The position numbers and the translations under genes are program-made. A DNA stretch of 10,903 nt from an uncultured Clostridia bacterium. GTDB taxonomy: Bacteria > Bacillota > Clostridia > Oscillospirales > Oscillospiraceae. The first letter of the stretch is position 1. Each line of letters begins with the position of its first letter. Below are positions 5,961-10,903 of this stretch, piece by piece. Under the pieces are notes generated by a model. It was not told where the DNA came from. It worked only from the letters and a program-made list of their open reading frames with translations, and ran no database searches. The DNA is taken from NCBI GenBank assembly GCA_937858235.1, contig CALLZZ010000260.1, positions 1-10,903 of the forward strand. Reading direction: 5' to 3'.

Positions 5961-8372
5961 ATGAAGGTGGCCAACTTAGAGGATTATAAATTAAAGCTTA
6001 AACATGATGGCCAGGTGGCAATCGCAACGGGTAAAAACCGTTTCGAGAAGAAATGGAAGAATAAACAGATCCTCTGGTCCAGCCTTGTTGCAAAGCTTAA
6101 AACACCGGTCATTACTCAGGAGACCTATGCAGAGTATAAGAAATATGGCAAGCCTGAACAGGACCAGATTAAGGACGTTGGGGGATTTGTTGGCGGTACC
6201 CTTACTGGAGGCAGAAGAAAAGCCGGAAGCGTTGCCACAAGGCAATTACTGACTCTTGATGCTGACTTTGCACCGGTAGACTTCTTTGAAAGCTTGGAGC
6301 TGCTTGCTGATTATGCCTGTTGTGTGTATTCCACGCATAAGCACAGTCCGGAAACACCAAGATACCGCTTGCTAATCCCTTTAGATAGAGAAGTAACACC
6401 GGACGAATATGAGGCCATAGGACGCAAGGTTGCAGAGGAAATTGGTATTGATTACTTTGATGATACTACATATCAAGCTTCAAGGCTGATGTACTGGCCA
6501 AGTGTTAGCTCTGACGGTACCTATTTTTATAACTTTCTGGATTATCCGTTTTTAAGTGCTGATAAGGTGCTTAAGAGGTATCCGGATTGGACGGATACCA
6601 GCTACTGGCCGGAGAGCTCCAGAGCAGTGAATTACAGAAAGAAGCAGGCTGATAAGCAGGGTGATCCTTGCGAAAAGCCAGGGCTGATCGGAGCCTTCTG
6701 CCGGACCTACACAGTGCCGGAAGCGATCGAGAAGTTTATACCAGACGCATATGTTAAGTGTGATATGCCAAACCGGTATACCTACACTGGCGGATCCACG
6801 GCCGCAGGTCTTGTGATCTATGAGGATGAGAAATTTGCATATAGTAACCATGCAACAGATCCTGCCAGCGGAAAGCTTTGCAATGCCTTTGATCTTATAA
6901 GGCTGCATAAGTTTGCAGAGCCGGATGATGATACTGCAATGGATACAATCATAACTAAACTGCCTAGTTATAAGGCAATGGTTGAGTTTGTTCAGAATGA
7001 TGCGGAAACTAAGCTTCAGATGGGGCAAGAAAAGCTAGAGAATGCGAAGGAAGAGTTTGTCCAAGAGGAAGATGATACCACATGGCTTGCAAAACTGGAA
7101 TACAACAAGCGGGGCGAGCTGGAGAATACACTTAACAATCTTATCCTGATCCTTCGAAATGATCCTAATTTAAAGGATATTGTTTTTAATCAATTAAGTG
7201 ATGGCATGGAAATCACCGGGGAAGTGCCATGGAAGCATCCCAGTAAGTTTTGGCGGGATGCAGATGACGCGCAGCTTGTGTCTTACATAGATCTTACCTA
7301 TGGCACTTTTTCGGCTAGAAACTATGATATAGCGGTTACTAAGATTGCGGATGATAGGTCATACCATCCGATCCGTGAGTTTCTTCATGACCTTCCAGAG
7401 TGGGATGGGGCTGAGAGAGTCGATACCCTTTTGGTGGACTACCTGGGCGCTGAAGATAACGAGTACGTAAGAGCGGTGACCAGGAAGACCCTAGTAGGTG
7501 CAATTGCAAGAGTGATGCACCCCGGGTGCAAGTTTGATACCATGCTTGTGCTCAATGGTCCGCAGGGGATAGGTAAGAGTACCCTGATAGGTAAGCTGGG
7601 TGGCGAATGGTTTTCTGACAGTTTACTTTTGACAGATACCAAAGACAAAACGGCAGCGGAGAAGCTGCAGGGATACTGGATCATTGAAATAGGAGAGCTG
7701 GCAGGACTTCGTAAAGCTGAGGTTGACACACTCAAAGGATTTTTAAGCAAGCAGAACGATATATATCGGGCAAGCTTCGGCCGGAGGGCCACACCTCATC
7801 TAAGACAATGCATCTTTATTGGCACAACAAATGCTGAAAATGGATACCTCAGGGATACTACAGGCAATCGAAGGTTTTGGCCGGTCCGGACACCGGGTAA
7901 TGGTGCTAAAAAAGTTTGGGATATAACTCATGAAGATATCCTGCAGATATGGGCAGAAGCTAAGCATCATTACAAAAATGGTGAGTCATTATTTTTGGAT
8001 AGGGACCTGGCAGAAATGGCATGGAAGGAACAAAGGGAAGCAATGGAGACTGATGAGCGTGAGGGCGTGATAAGAGAGTATTTAGATACCCTGCTACCGG
8101 AGAACTGGGAAGACATGAACACCTACGAACGCAGGAACTTTTTGAGTGGCGACGAGTTCGAACGAGTAGGACAGAATGGTACTGTTAAGCGGCAGCGTGT
8201 ATGCATAGCTGAAATATGGTGCGAATGTTTTGGTAAAGATAAAGGAAGTCTACGAAAGATGGACTCAAATGAAATAGGTGCCATTATGGCTAGAATAGAA
8301 GGCTGGGAGAAGGCTGAAAAAACTATAAGATTTAAAATTTATGGAGTAGCAAAGGGGTACATAAGGGTGTAA
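5961..8372 (+). CDS. AEP primase fused to VapE-type (SF3-like) helicase, likely replication initiator
   Basis: 803 residues. The N-terminal third is an archaeo-eukaryotic-type primase: D100-x-D102 in LTLDADFAP, the S124-T-H-K-H128 metal/nucleotide block followed by PRYRLLIPLDR, and an IDYFDDTTYQASRLMYWP segment. Residues ~420-680 are a virulence-associated E ATPase: Walker A G533-PQGIGK539-ST, Walker B-like IIEIGELAG (E576, E579), and sensor FIGTTN at 619-624, then TGNRRFWPV. The last ~110 residues look like a winged-helix region and may bind the origin. The protein would unwind DNA and lay primers. AGGAGG at 5948-5953 is 7 nt before the ATG. The stop codon lies inside the first GTAACC hexamer of the downstream repeat array. 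All key residues are present. Confidence 0.92.
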   Translation: MKVANLEDYKLKLKHDGQVAIATGKNRFEKKWKNKQILWSSLVAKLKTPVITQETYAEYKKYGKPEQDQIKDVGGFVGGTLTGGRRKAGSVATRQLLTLDADFAPVDFFESLELLADYACCVYSTHKHSPETPRYRLLIPLDREVTPDEYEAIGRKVAEEIGIDYFDDTTYQASRLMYWPSVSSDGTYFYNFLDYPFLSADKVLKRYPDWTDTSYWPESSRAVNYRKKQADKQGDPCEKPGLIGAFCRTYTVPEAIEKFIPDAYVKCDMPNRYTYTGGSTAAGLVIYEDEKFAYSNHATDPASGKLCNAFDLIRLHKFAEPDDDTAMDTIITKLPSYKAMVEFVQNDAETKLQMGQEKLENAKEEFVQEEDDTTWLAKLEYNKRGELENTLNNLILILRNDPNLKDIVFNQLSDGMEITGEVPWKHPSKFWRDADDAQLVSYIDLTYGTFSARNYDIAVTKIADDRSYHPIREFLHDLPEWDGAERVDTLLVDYLGAEDNEYVRAVTRKTLVGAIARVMHPGCKFDTMLVLNGPQGIGKSTLIGKLGGEWFSDSLLLTDTKDKTAAEKLQGYWIIEIGELAGLRKAEVDTLKGFLSKQNDIYRASFGRRATPHLRQCIFIGTTNAENGYLRDTTGNRRFWPVRTPGNGAKKVWDITHEDILQIWAEAKHHYKNGESLFLDRDLAEMAWKEQREAMETDEREGVIREYLDTLLPENWEDMNTYERRNFLSGDEFERVGQNGTVKRQRVCIAEIWCECFGKDKGSLRKMDSNEIGAIMARIEGWEKAEKTIRFKIYGVAKGYIRV

Positions 8373-8470
8373 CCATAGGTGTAACCTTCTCCAAAAGTAT
8401 GGTTACAAATACAAGACATGGTTACAAAAGAAAGTGTAACCTGTAACCAATATGTAACCAACTTGGTTAC
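8369..8470. repeat. Left iteron cluster, eight GTAACC/GGTTAC hexamers
   Basis: Exact copies: GTAACC at 8369-8374, 8381-8386, 8436-8441, 8443-8448 and 8454-8459; GGTTAC at 8401-8406, 8420-8425 and 8465-8470. Longer shared forms are AGG(G)TGTAACC twice (8364-8374, 8377-8386) and ATGGTTACAAA twice (8399-8409, 8418-8428). TGGTTACA at 8419-8426 pairs with TGTAACCA at 8442-8449. The first copy contains the TAA stop of the primase-helicase gene. Confidence 0.9.
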
Positions 8471-8471
8471 A
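8453..8471. repeat. 19-nt perfect palindrome made of two facing iterons
   Basis: TGTAACCAA, a single C, then TTGGTTACA: two 9-base arms that are exact reverse complements. It joins a GTAACC and a GGTTAC copy head to head. The symmetry suits a dimeric DNA-binding protein. No T-run follows, so it is not a terminator. Confidence 0.92.
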
Positions 8472-8507
8472 CCTGAAAGCCCCGAAAACACTAACTAAAA
8501 ATGCATT

Positions 8508-8621
8508 TGTAACCATGTAACTAATATTTATATTAATTTGAATATATAAGATAATAGTAAATTATTTACACGAAACACGCATATTCGCCTATACACGTGC
8601 GAAGGGAGTTACATGGTTACA
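8508..8621. repeat. 15-bp inverted repeat bracketing the A+T-rich core
   Basis: TGTAACCATGTAACT at 8508-8522 is the exact reverse complement of AGTTACATGGTTACA at 8607-8621. Each arm holds one perfect hexamer and one GTAACT/AGTTAC variant spaced 8 nt apart. The 84 bases between the arms are strongly A+T-rich at 8523-8570 and end in a small possible hairpin, TTCGC at 8584-8588 with GCGAA at 8599-8603. Confidence 0.92.
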
Positions 8622-8637
8622 CAAGGAGTTGATGAAA

Positions 8638-8940
8638 ATGCCTAAAAAGCAAGGCATATTAGAAAGTAAAATCGAGGTATGGCTAAACGACCAGATTAAG
8701 AAGATAGGTGGCAGATCATATAAGTTTGTGAGCCCCGGAAACCCAGGTGTGCCAGACAGGATTTATTTATTACCGGATGGGGAGGTCTACTTTGTGGAAC
8801 TTAAAAGGGTAATTGGAAAATTATCAAACGTGCAGATGTGGCAAAGGGACCAGATCCGACGTATGGGGTGCAACTATCGTGTGATCTATGGGATGGACCA
8901 AGCAAAGGATTTCATAAAGGAGCTTAAGGATGAAAGTTAA
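8638..8940 (+). CDS. VRR-NUC domain nuclease
   Basis: 100 residues, the full length of a standalone phage VRR-NUC (PD-(D/E)XK superfamily). Visible motifs are the N-terminal glutamate helix (ESKIEVWL, E9/E13), the catalytic GNPGVPDRI with D40, E54-L-K56 in YFVELKRV, and KLSNVQ with Q66. VRR-NUC proteins cut branched or structured DNA; eukaryotic FAN1 carries the same fold, and standalone phage forms often sit beside an SNF2 helicase, suggesting joint work on replication or recombination intermediates. AAGGAG at 8623-8628 is 9 nt before ATG 8638. In-frame TTG 8629 and ATG 8632 are too close to that site. The gene begins 17 nt after the right arm of the origin inverted repeat. Its 3' end overlaps the HNH gene by 11 nt. 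Confidence 0.92.
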   Translation: MPKKQGILESKIEVWLNDQIKKIGGRSYKFVSPGNPGVPDRIYLLPDGEVYFVELKRVIGKLSNVQMWQRDQIRRMGCNYRVIYGMDQAKDFIKELKDES

Positions 8941-9403
8941 TTGTAATTGGTGCAGAAAAGAAATAGAGCGTTGTCCTTCACAAGTAAAAGAAAGAAATTT
9001 CTGTTCTCGGGAGTGTTTGGGTAAATTTAATTCAAAAAAATACAATCCGGATGGATATAAATATCGTGACTTTAGCAAGAATTCTAAGCGAATGACGGAA
9101 ATGAATAAAGAACTTAATCCTATACGCATGACACCTGAAGTAAGAGCTAAACTAAGGGATTATCATCTTAATACAGGTAAGGGAATCAGCTATAAAAAGC
9201 TATATGGGCGACATGAACATAGAGTGGTAGCTGAAAGAATGCTTGGAAGAAAATTGAAGAAGGGTGAAGTAGTGCATCATATTGATGGCAATAAGAGAAA
9301 CAATGATCCCGAGAATCTTATAATTTTTAAAAATCAGGCAGAACACCTAGATTGGCATAAAATGCTTGATGATAGATACGCTGAAGGAGGTGGTGCCAGA
9401 TGA
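8930..9403 (+). CDS. HNH endonuclease, probable free-standing homing type
   Basis: 157 residues. The N terminus has a zinc knuckle (C5, C8, C25, C29). The middle (~35-90) is basic and probably contacts DNA. The HNH domain spans ~93-145: H95/H97 in GRHEHRVVAERML, H116-H117-x-D119 in VVHHIDG, the NxxxN-type segment NKRNNDPENLIIF, and H139/H143 at the end. This is the HNH_3 form found in mobile phage endonucleases. G+C over 8941-9180 is about 33% by hand count, well below the replication genes, which supports acquisition. The gene fits between VRR-NUC and SNF2 with an 11-nt overlap upstream and ATGA downstream. AAGGAG at 8917-8922 is 7 nt before the ATG. A homing role is inferred; catalytic residues look intact. 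Confidence 0.88.
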   Translation: MKVNCNWCRKEIERCPSQVKERNFCSRECLGKFNSKKYNPDGYKYRDFSKNSKRMTEMNKELNPIRMTPEVRAKLRDYHLNTGKGISYKKLYGRHEHRVVAERMLGRKLKKGEVVHHIDGNKRNNDPENLIIFKNQAEHLDWHKMLDDRYAEGGGAR

Positions 9404-9495
9404 AGTTCATTCCACATAGCTATCAGAAATATGCGACCAATAAAATATTGGAGATACCTAAAGTAGGGTTGTTTTTGGATATGGGCTTAGGTTGA
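9400..9495 (+). pseudogene. N-terminal fragment of the broken SNF2 helicase
   Basis: ATG at 9400 overlaps the HNH stop (ATGA), with AAGGAGGT at 9384-9391 8 nt upstream, so this is the true start of the helicase gene. The 31 residues begin MKFIPHSYQKYA (the Q-motif region) and end in FLDMGLG, then TGA at 9493-9495. The expected next residues of Walker A, K-T-V-I-T, follow in another frame from 9498. Removing five bases (TGAGT at 9493-9497, or the equivalent shift) rejoins GLG to KT and gives one 453-residue SNF2 protein over 9400-10766. No slippery heptamer precedes the stop, so programmed frameshifting is unlikely. An assembly error remains possible, though a 5-base error outside a homopolymer is less usual. 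Confidence 0.8.
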
Positions 9496-10766
9496 GTAAG
9501 ACGGTTATCACTTTGACTGCCATTTATCTTCTGATGTTTGATTATTTTGATATTCAGAGGGTCCTTGTGATTGCGCCGAAACGCGTAGCTGAGGATACAT
9601 GGAGTCGGGAAACTGAGAAATGGGATCATTTAAAGCAGTTAAGAATATCAAAGGTTCTGGGTACACAAAAGCAGCGGGTGGATGCACTAGAAACAGATGG
9701 TGATATTTATGTAATCAATCGGGAGAATGTGAAATGGCTTGTAGATCTTTATGGCATAAAATGGCCCTTTGATATGGTGGTTATCGATGAGTTAAGCAGT
9801 TTTAAATCCAATAAGTCACAGAGATTTAAGGCTTTAAAGAAAGTATCGCCTTTGATGGAACGAGTTGTAGGACTTACGGGGACACCCACACCCAATGGCT
9901 ATATGGACCTGTGGCCGCAGATGTATCTCTTAGATCGCGGAGAACGGCTTGGGAAAACCCTTACCGGTTATCGGGAAAGGTATTTCACCCCAGGGCGCCG
10001 GAATGGATACACCGTGTTTGACTGGGATCTTAAAGATGGTGCAGACAATGCAATTCAGAAAAAAATATCAGACATATGTGTCAGCATGAAAGCAGATGAT
10101 TATCTGGAGCTTCCCGAGAGGATCAACAATAATGTGTATGTCCGAATGGATCCAAAAGCGCGGGTCCTATATGAACAGCTGGAAAAGAATTTAATCCTGC
10201 AGGTTGATGATGATCAGATAACAGCATTGACAGCAGCTACATTGACCCAGAAACTATTACAGCTGGCTAACGGATCTGTCTACAACGAGGATGGTGGTGT
10301 AACGCATATCCATGACGGAAAGTTAGAAGCACTGGATGAGATATTGGAGTTCAATGATGAACCAGTACTTGTGTTTTATAACTTTAAGCATGACTACAGC
10401 CGGCTGATGCAGCACTTCAAGGATCTGAATCCAAGAACGCTTGAGACTTCGAGGGATATAGCAGATTGGAACGAAGGCAGGATCAGGCTGCTATTGGCAC
10501 ATCCGGCCAGCGTAGGCCATGGGCTTAACATACAGGCAGGAGGGCATATTATAGTTTGGTTTGGCCTAACCTGGAGCCTGGAACTTTATCAGCAGGCGAA
10601 TGCCAGACTGGACAGGCAGGGACAGACCAAAAATGTGATTGTGCATCATTTGATCACCGAGGGCACAGTGGATGAAGATGTAATGAAAGCGTTGGAGCGG
10701 AAAGAGACGGGGCAAGAAGCCCTGCTGGAAGCGGTTAAAGCAAGGATTAGGAGGTATGGGGGATGA
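9492..10766 (+). CDS. SNF2-family helicase/ATPase body, separated from its N terminus by a 5-nt insertion
   Basis: Open from TTG 9492 to TGA 10766 (424 residues) and part of the broken gene that starts at 9400. Visible motifs, counted from the TTG: Walker A remnant K3-T4, motif Ia RVLVIAPKRVAEDTW (23-37), motif II DEL at 99-101, motif III GLTGTP at 127-132, then the C-terminal RecA lobe with VLVFYNFKHDY, AHPASVGHGLNIQAGG and motif VI NARLDRQGQ (~370-378). Apart from Walker A, the whole SNF2 core reads well with no other lesion, so the break looks recent. TTG 9492-9494 overlaps the TGA of the upstream fragment, so re-initiation could make this piece, but it would lack the glycine loop and probably ATPase activity. 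Likely former partner: the VRR-NUC nuclease. Confidence 0.88.
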   Translation: MSKTVITLTAIYLLMFDYFDIQRVLVIAPKRVAEDTWSRETEKWDHLKQLRISKVLGTQKQRVDALETDGDIYVINRENVKWLVDLYGIKWPFDMVVIDELSSFKSNKSQRFKALKKVSPLMERVVGLTGTPTPNGYMDLWPQMYLLDRGERLGKTLTGYRERYFTPGRRNGYTVFDWDLKDGADNAIQKKISDICVSMKADDYLELPERINNNVYVRMDPKARVLYEQLEKNLILQVDDDQITALTAATLTQKLLQLANGSVYNEDGGVTHIHDGKLEALDEILEFNDEPVLVFYNFKHDYSRLMQHFKDLNPRTLETSRDIADWNEGRIRLLLAHPASVGHGLNIQAGGHIIVWFGLTWSLELYQQANARLDRQGQTKNVIVHHLITEGTVDEDVMKALERKETGQEALLEAVKARIRRYGG

Positions 10767-10903
10767 AAGAAAACTTTTATGCATTGCTTATATGCATCCT
10801 AAAGCCGGACTATACGATTGATATGAGCTTGCAGATCATGGTTGATGGGTTGTTTAAGAAAGAGAATACGACACTTACCAAGCCTGACATTGAAGATATG
10901 ATC
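10763..10903 (+). CDS. Start of an unidentified gene, cut by the window end
   Basis: ATG at 10763 overlaps the SNF2 stop (ATGA), with AGGAGG at 10749-10754 8 nt upstream, so the start is well supported. Forty-seven residues are visible and the frame stays open. They begin MKENFYALLICILKPDYTID and contain no motif I recognise. The tight coupling places it in the same operon. In comparable phages small hypothetical proteins or sigma-like regulators follow the helicase, but the visible part does not allow a choice. An alternative ATG at 10756 opens only a 22-codon frame and is rejected. Confidence 0.7.
   Translation, partial: MKENFYALLICILKPDYTIDMSLQIMVDGLFKKENTTLTKPDIEDMI

Larger units (their letters stand above)
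8369..8621 (+). other. Putative replication origin: GTAACC iterons around an A+T-rich core
   Basis: The only sizeable gap between genes (8373-8637) has no open frame worth calling. It carries ten exact GTAACC or GGTTAC hexamers and two one-base variants, arranged as a dense left cluster (8369-8470), an inverted-repeat pair and, between its arms, an A+T-rich stretch at 8523-8606. By chance one expects about 0.1 such hexamers in 250 bp on both strands. Iterons flanking an A+T-rich stretch beside a primase/helicase gene is the layout of SaPI Rep/ori units and of several phage origins. TTATTTACA at 8562-8570 matches the DnaA box consensus at 7 of 9 positions, which is weak. An operator for a repressor is the main alternative reading. 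Confidence 0.7.

Noticed and set aside
8453..8471. Rho-independent terminator behind the primase-helicase gene
   Set aside because: The palindrome has a one-base centre and is followed by CCTGAAAGCC, not a T-run; it fits a protein-binding site better.
8523..8606. Promoter in the A+T-rich core
   Set aside because: TTGAAT at 8538-8543 could be a -35, but no TATAAT-like hexamer lies 16-18 nt after it, and A+T-rich DNA gives such matches by chance. Not called.
8369..8621. CRISPR array
   Set aside because: The repeats are only 6-11 nt, occur in both orientations and have irregular spacing; there are no spacers or cas genes.
9487..9497. Programmed -1 frameshift joining the SNF2 pieces
   Set aside because: No X-XXY-YYZ slippery heptamer is present and the shifted product would be GLGLSKT, two residues too long for a working Walker A loop.

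Overview
The window looks like the DNA replication and recombination module of a temperate siphovirus, or a prophage or integrated element derived from one, in a low-to-moderate G+C Firmicute, most likely a clostridium of the Lachnospiraceae type. The reasons are: every gene reads on the + strand; genes overlap or are separated by a few bases; nearly every start has a strong AGGAGG-type ribosome binding site; and the gene set (AbrB-like regulator, DUF2800 nuclease, DUF2815 ssDNA-binding protein, phage family A polymerase, AEP/VapE primase-helicase, VRR-NUC nuclease, SNF2 helicase) is the usual replication block of such phages. No structural, packaging, lysis or integrase gene is visible, so an intact phage cannot be told from a prophage remnant here.

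Layout: 1-686 is a left-truncated gene ending in two AbrB-like swapped-hairpin domains and a zinc ribbon, with a strong internal start at 279. A small double zinc-ribbon protein (690-923) and a PC4/YdbC-like ssDNA-binding protein (929-1144) follow. Next come a small conserved phage protein (1145-1486), a DUF2800 nuclease with a Cas4-like cysteine pattern (1486-2646), a short acidic protein (2658-2915), DUF2815 (2919-3506), a polymerase with 3'-5' exonuclease (3512-5500), a 146-residue protein that may resemble one sliding-clamp domain (5509-5949), and a primase-helicase (5961-8372).

The only gap is 8373-8637. It holds ten perfect GTAACC/GGTTAC hexamers, a 19-nt palindrome, and a 15-bp inverted repeat bracketing an 84-bp A+T-rich core. 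I read it as the replication origin, probably recognised by the primase-helicase just upstream; SaPI-type Rep/ori units have the same plan of iterons around an A+T-rich stretch next to the initiator gene.

After the origin come VRR-NUC (8638-8940), an A+T-rich HNH endonuclease gene fitted between its neighbours by overlaps on both sides (8930-9403), and an SNF2 helicase broken by a 5-base insertion inside its Walker A motif (9400-10766). A new gene starts at 10763 and runs off the window.

As a pathway: the primase-helicase would open the origin and lay primers, the family A polymerase would copy, DUF2815 and perhaps the PC4-like protein would coat single strands, and the DUF2800 and VRR-NUC nucleases with the SNF2 motor would process recombination or replication intermediates. 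The most notable items are the unexplained origin-like array, the broken helicase next to an HNH gene, and the possible one-domain clamp beside the polymerase.
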